DNA of 64,000 nt from Lichtheimia corymbifera B2541 (Eukaryota > Mucoromycota > Mucoromycetes > Mucorales > Lichtheimiaceae). A model generated the notes under the pieces. That model saw only the letters and a list, made by a program, of their open reading frames with translations, was not told where the DNA came from and did not search any database. Location of the stretch: contig JNEU01000912.1 in the NCBI GenBank assembly GCA_000697475.1, positions 1 through 64,000 on the forward strand, in the 5' to 3' direction. Positions within the stretch are counted from its first letter, which is position 1, and every line of letters starts with the position of its first letter. Shown one piece after another: positions 33,214 to 50,873 of this stretch. The translations under genes and the position numbers were made by a program.

Positions 33214-35249
33214 TGACTTTGTATACCACCACCCATTCCTTCTTTTATATCCCCAGTACATACAGTAAATAGTGATAATGATAATAAATAGACTTTTTAA
33301 ACGACGTGATAAGAGTGTATCGTTATTGTAGGAGCGGAGATCAATGGGTGACATGGCATTAGCATGATGATGTATCTCTGAGGTAGCTAAAACGACAAAA
33401 AAAGGGGCATGTGCTTCATGAAGCAAGATTGATCAGGTTCCATCTTATTAAATGTTACAATGACAGCAATCATAACGTTCAAAACTATCACAGACACTAC
33501 AGTAGTAGTGCATGGATCGCTCACAAAAAAAGGGCTCACATCCAACTTTGGGCCTTGAAGATGCCAGCAATTAATATGTTCTCACAGAGGTTGGATCAAT
33601 CAAAGGCCCTTGACATATCTCCAAAGGGTGATGAGTTGATAGATTGGTGGAGCTTTTTACCAGGTATGAAGTGCCTTAGTGTACCTGAATACGCGAAATC
33701 TGCGATAAACGGTGGCATGCAGATATGCCTATAATCGAGCCATGACATTCATCTTGCTATCAAAAATAACTTGCTGTGCTTTTCACACGTCTAAACGTCT
33801 TGCACATGAGGATGATATAACTGCCAAACGATTACTCATCCCTCCACTGCTGCCTGTACCGTTGTCATGGAAACCGCTCTCAACGATTGCCTTTTTCGTC
33901 CAATGTATGTAGCAGGTCATCCATGAGCAATTCAATCCATGTAATCCACACCCTACTGCGAACGAGCATACCTTCCTCAAGTGATCACTCCAATTGCACC
34001 CTCTTGGGAACTAGGCTGCTATTATTCTTTCCTCGATAAGAGAAAGGGATTTTTATACATAGACTACTTTTTACGTTTATCACATTAACTCTTATGACCC
34101 AGCGCCATGGCTATTAGCTTTTGCAAAAGGCGCACTTGCTCAAGGTCGGCATACCAGGTATGGAAGCTGTTGTCGAGACGATAGAGATGGGGGTCAAGGC
34201 AATATCACACCACCGGTGCATGCATGATCAGCTGTTGTTGTTGTTGTAGTAGTAGTAGATAGAGCTCTCACTAATATACTTTCTTTTTTGTCCAACCACC
34301 GTGATGCCCAACAAATGCAAGGTCAACCAGCACCATGCTTGTCGTTGTCGAGATTCCCTTTGACACATGCATCATTTTCAATTCACGTGCACCACCACCA
34401 GCACACGACAACAAATGCATTCTCCTTTTACGCCCATGCTAGCCTATGCATATACATAAGCACATGCTGCGTTTTGTGATTCTCCGCTTCGTTTCCCTCC
34501 TTGCATAATCTTGTAAACAAACCGAGTGAATCACATGATGGTCTTTTTTTTCCTTGCAGGTTGTTGTTGACATTTTCCAGATTTGATAAACAAGCCTGCT
34601 GATGGCATCGAAAACATAGGACACGGGTACAACAACAATATCACTGTGACATGTCGTCACTTGTGATTTAAACCAACATTTCCAAATTCTGGTCTTCTTC
34701 CTCTGCTGTGTGATGACAATAACAAAGGTCAAATGCCTTCATTGCTCACACAAAAAAGAACAACGGATTGCGCCCGGTTGGATATCATGGACGTGCATAG
34801 ATTTCTTTCTATGCTTTTCTTTTTTCTCTATCTCTTATGGCATCAAGCAGCTTTGTGTATATTTGTTATTTGCATTCTCGCATAACAGCGCACAACACCA
34901 TCTCCCGCCCAGATCAAGCACATGCATTGATTTCATGCTTCCGATACGTTGACTCTAAGTCGTTGTTTATCGCCTCATTTTACCCTCTCCAACATACGCA
35001 TATATGATATCTTGGCATCCATCACGCAAAAAGAATAAAGGAGGAATACAGCTGAGTATACTATCCATAGCCAGCGTTTAGATGTTATTCTAACATTATT
35101 TGTAGTAATTCATTTACGGATTCCAACATGATGAAAAGGGATACTATGTACAAAAGAAAAGACTATGGAACACAAGGGGATGGGAATGAGGTTGGGGGGT
35201 AGGTAAGAAGCGGAAAAATAAAGAAAGAATGCTTTTTTGTTCTTTGTTA
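33214..35249. other. Intergenic 2 kb, no gene seen
   Basis: A 107-codon open frame at 33411-33734 has no family signature and no clear promoter. A TTG/TAG simple repeat occurs near 34232-34258. Nothing else recognisable. Confidence 0.45.
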
Positions 35250-36050
35250 TTACATTACAATGGTCCTAATTGCTTTTTTGCAAGCTGCAGAGATACGTTG
35301 AAAGGGGCGTGATGGGATGCATGACGATGTGGGTGATGTCGCATGATTCTTTTCTTTTTCACTGACATGATCGGTTGTTGTTGTTGTTGGCTCATATTTC
35401 TTGGATGGCGGTATGGATTGTTGCTTAGTAGTAGTAGTAGGTTGATGAGAAGAGGAGGAGGATAAATGTTGACGACGAGGACAACGACGAGAAGATTGGC
35501 AGTGCCGACGTTTACGTAAAGCTTGCCACCATTGTCTTTTACGTCGATACCATGGACGACTTTTGTAGGCTTCATTTTCAAGCATGGCATCATCTTCAGC
35601 CAAGTCAACAGCAAGGGGTGATTCATCTGACCACCAGTTGTAATCATTGTCATCCGAGCTCACTCTGTTGGTTCCTGCTGATGCTGCTGCTGTTGCTGTT
35701 GCAGCTCCCAAAATGGCATCTCCTGCATAGCTGCTATGATGAAGACGAGTTGCTGTGGTCAAGGCACAATATTGCTCAGCATCCAATAATGCAGTGGAAA
35801 GCGTGCACGATTTTTGTTGTTGTCTTGGGTCACCCAATACGACCACTTGCTCGTTAAAAGATACACGTCGCTGTTGTCGTCTCCCACGACCTGTTGTTGT
35901 GGAAGGTGGTGGTTGTTGTTGGTATCTTCTTCTGCCGTTGTTGCCATTCACATCCATACCAAGTACAGAGGAAGAAGTACTCGAACAGGATGATATTGAT
36001 GATGAAAGTGATGGCATAGGCGCATGATGGCCAGGTCGTGAAGGCGACAT
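35250..36050 (-). CDS. Disordered protein with an RVSF PP1-docking motif
   Basis: Single-exon 266-residue protein of unknown function. It starts MSPSRPGHHAPMPSLSSSIS and has poly-Ser, poly-Gln/Pro and Thr-rich stretches. RRVSFNEQVVVL at residues 61-72 contains the R-V-S-F form of the protein phosphatase 1 docking motif inside a short hydrophobic strand. A Trp/Arg-rich segment (KSRPWYRRKRQWWQALRKRR) lies near residue 165, after an acidic one (DLAEDDAMLENEAY). It ends PFQRISAACKKAIRTIV. The ordered islands in a low-complexity background suggest a real regulatory protein, perhaps a PP1 regulator, but this is motif-level inference. ATG at 36050; no introns detected. Confidence 0.6.
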   Translation of the reverse strand: MSPSRPGHHAPMPSLSSSISSCSSTSSSVLGMDVNGNNGRRRYQQQPPPSTTTGRGRRQQRRVSFNEQVVVLGDPRQQQKSCTLSTALLDAEQYCALTTATRLHHSSYAGDAILGAATATAAASAGTNRVSSDDNDYNWWSDESPLAVDLAEDDAMLENEAYKSRPWYRRKRQWWQALRKRRHCQSSRRCPRRQHLSSSSSHQPTTTTKQQSIPPSKKYEPTTTTTDHVSEKEKNHATSPTSSCIPSRPFQRISAACKKAIRTIVM

Positions 36051-37825
36051 GCGAAAAGTTTATGCGAGTGAAGAAAAAAGGTGAGAGAAAACAAGAAAAA
36101 GAGCAAAAGACGGTTTTATTTGTTTTCAGTATGTCAGGAATCAAAAAACGCACTGCGTCCACGCACACCCCCCAAATGCTGTCCTCACGTGGTTTTTGCT
36201 TGCCATCAGAACGGGCCGCCACTAGTTATTTTCCCCCATTTATTACAGAGAGAGGCTTATCTTTATGCAACTGGCCCTGATCAAGGCCTCTTGCACTATA
36301 TTCCCCACCTCCTTTATCCCCCAAAAGTGACCCCCTCCCCTCTCATTTTGCTTAACCCTTCCGTCATCCCAGAATACATGTACTCTCTCCCCTCCCCCCA
36401 CATCTCACTCATCTTCCACCATTCCTCTCAATTATCACCGCCCACCACTAACCCCCCTTGTTATACTCTGCAAGTCAATCGTTTATTTGCTGCTGTGGGG
36501 TAGTACTTGTTCCAATTACCGCATCCCCTTCTTATCTCTGTAATTATGGGTCCAAAATAATAATTGATGCAACAAGCTACAATCTGGGTTTCATGGATGT
36601 GTGTGTCACGCACACGCACACACAATGCCATCTCAACTGTGCTGTGTGTGAAAAGGATAATAATAGAAAGGGTCCATTGGCAATACGTATGCGTACATGT
36701 TGACCCTTACCGCAAATATGAACAGCTATGCAAAATAGAGTGCATCAAGCATCACCATTGTGGTATATGTGGGTGTGGGTGCCTCATCATCTCATCCGTT
36801 GCATAATCGGTGACGCACCGAAGGAAGCCCATTCGGGGATAACGACAAAAGCATGAAAAGCTCTCAACATCAAAGGAGAAACAGCAGGAGACTAATGCAG
36901 CAAAAAGAGATTGAGAACAATGGCAATTTTTGATACGTTGTTTTCTTTAGAATGCATTAAAAAACATGCGATTCAAAACTTTTTATTTTCGTTTTTCCCC
37001 TCATCATCATCATCATCTTTGCAACGATGATTCGTTGGCCTTAATCACTATTACAATTCATTAGATCGACTCGTGTTGAAGCGAGGGGAATGGGGAGCCA
37101 ATTACCAATCCATCACCTACATTCAGGGTGAGATTATACAATACCCTCTCTGTAACGGTGGTGGTGCTACATACATGCCAGCCATGTGGGGGGAGGAGAA
37201 TGGGAAACGGAGAAGGAAAAGATGCTAATTTGGAGAACAGCTGTAATCAGTGGTCTGTGTGACATGCTCCCTTTCATGCATTGCAGCAGCCATTTCTCGA
37301 CCCTTGCAAGGCACCAAAAGTAAATGTTAGACCTGGTATTGTTTTGCCTTGATCCTATGATGATGCTGACTGGAATAAGAAAAAAAAAGACATCGATACT
37401 ATTAAAAGCATTGACCAAATGACGACAACACGTATGCCATCGGTTGCCATGCCGGTTCAGTAGCAGCAGTTTTACTATACACACCGACCAGCAGCTTCAC
37501 GATGCAGTAGTCGGGAGATTTTTCGGTTTCAAAGACATAAAATTCATGGGGTGTTTTTTTAGGGTGAGTAGAAATGAACGACCAGAAAGGGAGAGGAGAG
37601 AGGGGCAGCTTGTTGAAACGATAAAGTAGTAGTAGTAGTAGTTGTATGGATGATTGCATTGCATAAAATCTCCATCCTCCTCCCCTTCTTCATCGTCGTC
37701 GTCACTATTATCCTTCATGGTTTTGGATCACCTCCCTTTTCCAAAAGATGGTGCTTATTTTTTTAACCCAAATTGCCACTCATTTATGTTTAATACCGGA
37801 AAAGAGCAAGTTTACTTTATTTACT
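36051..37825. other. Intergenic 1.8 kb, no gene seen
   Basis: C-rich pyrimidine tract around 36300-36460 and several simple repeats (CATCAT near 37001, TAG near 37626, TCGTCG near 37690). No coding signature on either strand. Confidence 0.5.
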
Positions 37826-39234
<1,409 letters not shown>

Positions 39235-39425
39235 AGTGATACTTCAGATGATAACGCGATAGAAAAATGAGAGGGAAAGAAAGCTGCATAAAAACAAAAA
39301 GATCTGGGAATAAAAAAAAGACAAGGACCCCTAAAGTGTGTCAAATCTTTGAAATGCCAATTATGCATGCATGGGTTTACTATGATGATGATGATGATAA
39401 AGGATCCACTATGTTCATAATGCGT

Positions 39426-40820
<1,395 letters not shown>

Positions 40821-41542
40821 AGTATGAGTGTTTTGTTTAATGGTGATGGTGTGCTGCCGATAGAAAATCGCTGGCGCTTTTATTGCTTTCATTGATTTAT
40901 AAGCATCCAGGGCAGATCGGTCGATACAAACTCAGCTGATATGGCGAAACAGTAAAAGGTGTGCAGACTTGAATTAGTAATAACTTGTACCTGCTTCTTT
41001 ACGTTTCGCATGTTATATATTCCTTTCCACAAAGCATCCGATCATGATATCGGGACCCTCTTCCAACGTGGTTGAGACACCTATCTCATGGCTAATCCAT
41101 CATCTTGTCAAAAATAAAACCACGCTACTGAATCGGGTTATAGTAATTAGAATTCCCCTTTGTTCCCAAATCATGCCAGCAATCTCAAAGAATGAGAATT
41201 TGTGTGCTACAAATTCACCATGACGTTAGGTTTGTTGGATCACGTACCTTGCTTAATAATGCAGTGACACGCTTTTGCGGATCCTTATGCTGTTTCAATG
41301 TGAAGCTCCGCCATGCTCGCAAATTATAATAATACAGGTCGATCATAAGTCATTAATGAATGAGCAGGATGAGACCTTTTTGTCGGAAAGAACATCGGAG
41401 AAAAATAACATGCATGTAGAACATGACAACCAAGGAGTGTGTGCGGGTAAAGGATTTTCATAAGACCCTCCTCCTGCCTCAATACGTATAGGACGCAAGT
41501 ATAGTAAAATAAACCTTTATGAGATAGTCATCACACTTCTAC
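40821..41542. other. Intergenic, no gene seen
   Basis: Promoter side of OYE copy 2 and 3' flank of the OYE fragment. Nothing coding recognised. Confidence 0.5.
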
Positions 41543-42069
41543 CTATCTATCTTTTGATCCCCATTCCATCCATCCATGGGCAGCGAGACTGGATTGATCC
41601 ACACAGTTGACGTGAGCACCAAGGTCTCGAGTAGCATGCATAATCCAGTTGGTGTTACGCATGAACTCAAGAGCCAGGACGACTTGAAGAACCTTTTCAG
41701 CTTCACCGGATTCAGTGATCATACCAATAGCAGCAGTGGGGATATCAGCATCGCGCTTGACAGCTTCGGTAAAAGGTACTTGGAAAAGCTACCAAACGAA
41801 AGACGTGTTAGAAAAGAAGTTGTTCACGTCGCTTATAAGTCACTACGGTTACTGACAGGAACAAGGATATATCTGATACGTGACAAACTGGTACCAGCAG
41901 CAGAGCAATCAATAACACCGACACTAATCTTCTTGAGCTCCTTATCAAACTCGATAGCTTCTTTACACACATCCCAGCCATCCTTGTTATAAGCAAAGGG
42001 ATCGAGACCTGCGTAGTCAGGCAATGGCTCTTGTTGGATCATCATTTCCTGTAAAGTGTAAAATGACAT
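41543..42069 (-). pseudogene. Old yellow enzyme 3' fragment
   Basis: Contains only the end of exon 3 (FAYNKDGWDVCKEAIEFDKE, then LKKISVGVIDCSAAGTSLSR), an intron, and exon 4 from 41788 (LFQVPFTEAVKRDADIPTAA, then IGMITESGEAEKVLQ). Compared with copy 2 it lacks everything upstream, including the MCMY and His-pair motifs, and has lost ENKADYI near the C-terminus; the AREFLRD site is degraded to ALEFMRN. The donor is now GTCAGT. A truncated duplicate with no possible enzyme activity. Confidence 0.85.
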
Positions 42070-43799
42070 GCACCCTTTTATTTACGTGTGTCCATCATTG
42101 TCTATCATGAGGATGAAGGAAAATGATAGTACAACGCTTCTTTTCCTTTTTATCCCTCCTCTGCTTTTATCCCCCAATTCACGACATCCCGATCGAGGTA
42201 ATGTATTATAAAAGAGTGCTGTTGTTGGTTGTGAGGTACTAATGTAGTTCTGAACAGGCATTGTCAAGCGTGTCCAAGTGCTGAGGAATGAGCGTGGTTG
42301 CCATGGAGATATCGTTGCTGCCTCTTGTTCGTTGCTATTCTCGCTCTACGGTTGGTGTCAACAGGTACATTCAAAGATCCCAATGTTGCAGCTGAACTGG
42401 TTCCATTGACGTGTTGGCTTGTATAGAGGGCAACTTTGGTTTCAAGACGTTGGCTCATTTGGCGTTTTGTTTCGGCTCCACACCTGGTTTTCGATTTCCA
42501 GTAACCAGTTACAAAAGGTGTTTATATGTATATGGAAAAAGGTAAGTGCAATGGGACAAACAATGAAAAAGGCGTTTATTGTATATATGTGCTAATAATG
42601 AATTGTATAGGCTTCTTTTTGGTCAGGCAGTGCAACTGGTGCATCATCTATCTCTTTGGGTTCGACTCCCAGCCTGTATCAAGTGGCCGCTGGGTCGCTC
42701 TGCACTAGCCAGTCGCTGGAAAAGCTTCTTGGAACGCGTCCAGGGCTCTAGAGGCCTACGTTGAGTTGATGGGTCGATGACGATGGGTTGTGGGAGGAGC
42801 ATGGCCACCCGTGTTGAGGGTAAAAGGGGATTTGCAACAGCTTGTAGTCGCCCCGGTCGTGGATGTGTTGACATCAGTGCAAACCAACACGCTCTTCTCG
42901 TGATAGGCTCGTTCTTTTCCCTTGAGGATTTCTTTCATGAGGCGGAAGGATTGGGGATCATTCTTTCTTTGGAGAGGATGAAATGAGAACAATTATGAGC
43001 CTGGACTCTACGTAAGTGAGTCCTTCCTTGCCATGGATCGAACTGGCCTTGCGTGATTCGTGCAGAGCTTTCTCAAAGACAAGGGATCGCCCGACGTTGC
43101 TCGTATGGTGGTGATTTGGTTTGTAAATCCTTCTGATTTGCTTTCTTCCTTAGAGAGGATCGCCTAACGGTATACCAAATCGTCATCATTCCCGGAATCA
43201 GATTGTCTAATTTGGATCTTTTTTTATTTATAGAGACGACGATGACGATGATAACGACCATGACATCCACAACAATGACGATAACGATCCCATTCTTTTC
43301 TACTGGTGTACCTTGGTAAGACATTGGGTGTCGACGACGAGGGACTAGATTGGACGACTGGTTGACGAGTACGAATACGATTAAGAGGATGAATGATGAC
43401 GGATTCCCAAGATATGACGATGGTGGCAAGGCAGCAAGATAGCAAGATAGCTGGATGAAATAAAGCATTGCTTCATTTTTTTATTACATACGCACTTGTT
43501 GGACTTTGCTAGTAGCTTGTGGATGTACGTAATATAGCTTCGAAGATGGAATAATAATAAAGGTGGTTCGGTTATTGGTCATGAAAAAAGGATATGGGTT
43601 TTGTGAATTGTGATACAATAAGGAGGAGTAGGATGGCCTTGAGAGAGTGATCCCTCCCATTGAATCGATTACTGGCTGGCTGGTTTACATATAATACAAG
43701 TTGGTTTATTATGCAGCCCGCCCTTCTCCTACATGCAAATGTGATATGGAGCCACTATTTCCATACACGTACCTTGACACACCTTCATTATTGGATGTG
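42070..43799. other. Region without firm genes
   Basis: Holds a possible small ORF at 42264-42458 (own entry) and overlapping minus-strand frames at 43073-43468, one ending in a Cys/His/Arg-rich segment (CCGCHGRYHRHRRLYK), for which I cannot choose a start or frame. No repeat family members until about 43800. Confidence 0.35.
42264..42458 (-). CDS. Possible small protein, unknown
   Basis: A 64-codon frame starting MSQRLETKVALYTSQHVNGT. ATATAAACACC lies about 65 bases before the ATG on the minus strand and could be a TATA box. The N-terminal half looks protein-like; the C-terminal half is basic and Gln/His rich. No family recognised. It could equally be chance or the first exon of something unresolved. 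Confidence 0.22.
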   Translation of the reverse strand: MSQRLETKVALYTSQHVNGTSSAATLGSLNVPVDTNRRARIATNKRQQRYLHGNHAHSSALGHA

Positions 43800-43979
43800 G
43801 TTTACTTATGTACCTTTCTAAAGGCAATCATTAACATGATCCATTTGTGCAGCAACCTGTCAAGGATGTGTTTGTGTAACGACCACGTGCCATTTCACTC
43901 AGGTCTCCATCTTTCCGTTAATGCAGCCGACACCATCCAGTAGGAAAAAGCAACTCCATCACGTTGACAGCATATGTAA

Positions 43980-44320
43980 AACATAAAGGTGCCTGTATCT
44001 CTAAACTTTGCAATGATACGTGGGGTCTTTAATCGAACAAAGTTGCTCGTCGTGGTCGAAAGCGTATACTGCCCAAGTTTCACGATCAGGCTCGCCGATC
44101 CCAGATTTCGCAATGTCACCACCAGCCAAAGTGGAACAGGTCGACCTCTTGAATTTTTTTCGACGAGGCTGGTGGCGACATTGGGTGAATCTGAGAATGG
44201 TCACGACGATCGTGAAACTTGCACCCAAGGTGCGCTTCACCCCCACGAGCAACTTTGTTCGATTGAAGACTCCACGTTTTATTGTAAAGTTTAGAGATGC
44301 AGGCACCTTTATGTTTTTAC
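43980..44320. repeat. Long imperfect palindrome (foldback module)
   Basis: Outer arms AACATAAAGGTGCCTGTATC and GATGCAGGCACCTTTATGTT; inner matches AAAGTTGCTCGTCGTGG with CACGAGCAACTTTG, GTTTCACGATC with GATCGTGAAAC, and CAATGTCACCACCAGCC with GGCTGGTGGCGACATTG. The centre is near 44150. Nearly the whole 340 bp is self-complementary, so a transcript would fold into a long hairpin. Confidence 0.8.
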
Positions 44321-44530
44321 ATATGCTGTAAGCGTGATGCTATACGGAGAGTGGTGTTTGTTCATTGTGAAGTATCATGCAAATGAGCTGTGTTACACGA
44401 GCACGCCCCTGCGCATCTTTGGCTCTATTAGGCTCTAGCTACTTTACAATGAACAAACACCACTTGTCATATAGCATCATGCATACAGCATATGTAAAAA
44501 CATAAAGGTGCCTGTATCTCCAAATCTCCG
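44280..44530. repeat. Second palindrome sharing an arm with the first
   Basis: TGCAGGCACCTTTATGTTTT then ACATATGCTGTAAGCGTGAT on the left pairs with ATGCATACAGCATATGTAAA then ACATAAAGGTGCCTGTATCT on the right; GGTGTTTGTTCATTGTGAAG pairs with ACTTTACAATGAACAAACAC. The loop holds GTGTTACACGAGCACGCCCC. The same chained arrangement recurs at 15375-15930. Confidence 0.75.
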
Positions 44531-46090
44531 TAATGATGTGTAGAGGCTTTATGAGAACGATGTTGATCAGCATGCCCGAGAGCTCCTCCTCACCAAGTTT
44601 CAAGGTCGAGATGGGGAATCCCAAGAAACTACATACTAATTGACTTTTTCATAAATCCGGCGCTTTCCCAATTTCCATCAGTCATAGTCAATGCCCCATT
44701 ATGCTTTCCCTTTCGAAATTTTCAAATGAAGTTTGTGTTCTTTATTAAAACAAAGTTGATCAGCATGTCTTAGAGCACCTTGTGTGCAAGTTTCAGTATT
44801 GACAGAGGCAATCAAGGTCGTGGAGTAATTTATAGTGTGCATGCATCTGTCGGAGGGTGTCTGACAGATTTAATTTCCACCTCTTTCACTCTCGGCTTCT
44901 TGCCTTTTCCTCCTCCTATTCTCAACTGTTGCCCCCATTCAAGTACAACTACAACCTGCGAACGATTGCCTTGCTTTTCAATCCACCATGTCAATGCTAC
45001 GAATATCTTGATCCGATTGTCTTGAGCTGAATGGCAAGCTCATGGCGTGTGCACCCCACTTCAATACACGCCTTTCTTGACAGCACACACTGTCTTGCAC
45101 ACTCCAATGCCACAACCAAACGAAACAGCATTCATTCCAGCAGTTAATATTAGCAATGACTTTATTGTCTCAAGCAGCGTTCACAATTTTGTCACTCTTC
45201 TACTACTACAACACGCTCCTCTGTCACAACCATCCAGTAACAGCAGCTGCCATTAGCAAGGTCTCCATTGTCTTCAAGTTACTTGCGGCCTCTTCACGTG
45301 GACAGCTGATAGCCATTGTATAAAGGCAGCTTTATTTACGTGTGGCAACTTGCAATGATGCATACGACTTCTAATGGATGGTTCCATATCAGCTATCAAG
45401 TATCCCGCAATACAAGCACTCTTCGCCTTGTTGAGCTGCACTGAAAATGACCAAGAAAGAGAGAGACCAACACTCGGTTGGAAAAGGAAGCATATCAGCA
45501 GCAATCACAGAGGCTCTTTCTTATTGGACTTGCAACGGTTATGGATGATGGGATGGATGCAATAAAGTGCAGTAATGTGGAATCCTGGAATGTTGCTTTG
45601 GCTGCTTGGCTCGTCGTCAGCAGTAACGAACACGTGGATACGGCTGAGGATGATGATGGATTGGATGAATTGGATGGCATGGAAACGAGGGTTTATATCT
45701 TTGACGAGAGAGGATTTACCAGCATGGATGATATTGCAACATTCAAGTCAATGCATGCAACAGCTACTTTTACAATCATGGATGAAAATGCTTATGACGG
45801 CAGCAACCAAGAATACAATGACACAACGACACAACGACACCTGCTGATTCTTTGCGTTCCACTGGTTGGCATCTGGAAGGAAAGGAAGGATAGAAATTTT
45901 AAGGCCGGAAGGGGAGATTGGATTATACCCACATCATTGTATCGAGACGCTCTTGTTCCTTCTGTCATATTACATTCATTAAAGCTTCATTGTCCATATG
46001 CTGATTAGACGATGGGTAGTGCCAATAGCTGATTGTATACATGTTTAAATAGACGCTTGTATTTTCAATGTTAATAAACCCATAGTAATG

Positions 46091-46955
46091 GTACCCAACA
46101 ACCCTGCTTGTTACGGAAGCTTGATCCATTATAAGCTTAAATCATTACGGCTAAGAGAGATGATGAGCTCTGTGGCACAAGTACATACATCATAATGCTT
46201 ACCTATGACAACGGCACTATCAGCATGATCCACCTTGTATGTATAGCCTTATATGAGAATGAACCCTAGAGACAAACAATACCATTACCGCTCAGAGTCT
46301 TGGATGCACTGATCATTTATGCTTGTTAACCACACCACCATATAGGTAGACCTTACTATTTAGGGATTATCTATCATGCACTCTCCACCAATAAAAAGCC
46401 TTCAAACCTTGCTCCTATTAGTTTTATTACACGAAATAAGCCAATGATCACTGCGTCCGAAAGTATCTTGTTTGATAGTGCATGAAACGTGAGACGTAAA
46501 ACTGTTGGCCATCAAGTCTCACAAAGAAGGTCCCTCCCCGCCAGCACGATTTTATTCTACTGCTTGATCTTCATGCGATGGAACCAAAGACTTGCACATG
46601 ACAAGTGAAGTCCATTTCAGAGTGCTGGATAATGCTAAAAGGCATCCGCTTGTCTTTTTTTGGGCTGCTGGTATAATCATATTCTGATGATCCAAATCCC
46701 CTTTAAATAACGTACAAAGTATCTTGCATGATTATGATCGATGCTGCTCAGCACTATTTGTGCTATGGTTAGTGCAAGGTAAACGCTAGGATTAGCTGCG
46801 TAAGAATGAGAGAATGCTTTATCAAATGCATGCGTTTATAGTGCTTAACGTGATGGTGATATTATTAGTGTACGTGATGTTATCATAATGCTTCTATAGG
46901 ACCATTTGAACAATAAAGGATGGCTCACACGTTCTCTGGATCGGGTAGAAGCGAA
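46091..46955. other. Intergenic, no gene seen
   Basis: Between the 3' end of element copy B and the stop of the next old yellow enzyme gene. No coding signature or repeat unit recognised. Confidence 0.5.
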
Positions 46956-48270
<1,315 letters not shown>

Positions 48271-48874
48271 GGTAGTATGTGTGTGTTGTATAGTGCTTCT
48301 GTGCCGCCAAAAGAAAAAATGGCTCGCGTTTTTATAGCCTTCAATGATCGATGATAGGTATATCTTTTATCAGAGCACGCAATTGCACGATAAGCTCAGC
48401 TGGCATAAAGCTGTTCTCCATCAAGTTGCATTAGTAATACTGTAGTTTTCCTTATTTTAGCATTTGTTGTTTGTTTTCAAAAACAGAGATCTGCACTCCT
48501 CCAATTTTTCTTCTTGCCATTGAGCCATATAATCAAATCTATTGTTGTTAATGTCCCTTTATTCCTGAGATCACACCCCCAAAGTGAACTACAATTGTTG
48601 GTTACACCTATAGACCTTGATTAATAAGGACGAGGCTGAGGGTATAGCGTGATCCCGCCAACAAGGTACGAAAACTATAGTCTTCTACTTGTCGTAGTAG
48701 CAAGAAGCTGGAACCACAGTATTGAATCGCTTAAATAAGCTCTGAGGATGTTGCAATTGGAAAGGAAGCATGCTCTGCAGGAGAACGTTCAGCTACGTAG
48801 GAATGAGACGATGGCTCGATTTATTAGATACATGCATACTTGGCGTGATGCCGATATGCTATTATCATACTATT
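48271..48874. other. Intergenic, no gene seen
   Basis: Promoter side of copy 3 and 3' flank of copy 4; no coding signal. Confidence 0.5.
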
Positions 48875-50299
<1,425 letters not shown>

Positions 50300-50873
50300 A
50301 GCACGCGCGTCTCTTATGCTTGTGATGACCCCACACTTTTATACCTTTCAATCTTGGATGAGGACAACCAGATCGCCCGCGACATAAACTCAGCTGGCAT
50401 AAACCCTGTTGCCAATCGATGACATGAGGTTGCACACACCATGCATTAGTAATGATCGAGTCTCCTTGGTGATTGGCGTTTGATGGCTTTTTCCTGGTTT
50501 GTGGATCACATGTCCAAACACCTTAGTACCAGTTTTCAAATATAAGAGATATGCATTCATCAATGACCACTTTCTCCTCCTTACTACTAAGCCATACCTA
50601 AGGGGCTGTGATTAGGCACTCTATCACACCAGCTTAGCACAGTGGATGGCTTGAATACTAAGAGTGTCTGCTTGATCTACAGCTTTTGCACCTTGCCTAA
50701 TAAGAATGCGGCTGTGTCTGTAGCGTGATCCCAAACAAGGTATGAAGACCAACGCAAGCTGAGAATAATAATCGCATCACTGGGTCTTCATGTAAGATAA
50801 TACCTCAATCATACAGTATGGTTCTAAACGTGGAGCGTTTTATTGTCGGTGGTATTTACTACTTGGGGTGTCA
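50300..50873. other. Intergenic, no gene seen
   Basis: 5' flank of OYE copy 4 and 3' flank of the lactonase gene. No feature seen. Confidence 0.5.

Larger units (their letters stand above)
43800..46090 (+). repeat. Dispersed composite element, copy B (apparently full length)
   Basis: The 5' module (TACCTTTCTAAAGGCAATCA near 43810 and GCAGCAACCTG) is shared with the copy at 58970. Next come the palindrome modules at 43980-44530, two ~175-bp units (AATGATGTGTAGAGGCTTTA near 44532 and AATGAAGTTTGTGTTCTTTA near 44726), the CAACTGTTGCCCCCATTCAA block near 44922, the body with CACGTGGATACGGCTGAGGA near 45631, and a 3' end AAATAGACGCTTGTATTTTC then AATAAACCCA near 46085. The same 3' end occurs at 60380-60425. 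A 176-codon frame at 45478-46008 is open only in this copy. The element lies inside the old-yellow-enzyme array. Confidence 0.72.

Noticed and set aside
33411..33734. 107-codon plus-strand frame
   Set aside because: No family resemblance, promoter or neighbouring exon; length is compatible with chance.
36300..36460. C-rich pyrimidine tract as a structural or RNA gene
   Set aside because: Simple composition, no stem or known RNA motif.
43073..43468. 131-codon minus-strand frame and an overlapping frame ending CCGCHGRYHRHRRLYK
   Set aside because: Both frames are open over the same DNA and neither has a supported start or a known domain; mentioned only in the region note.
45478..46008. 176-codon frame inside element copy B as a gene
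   Set aside because: The same DNA in copies A, C, D and E is broken by stops and frame changes, so the openness here looks fortuitous.
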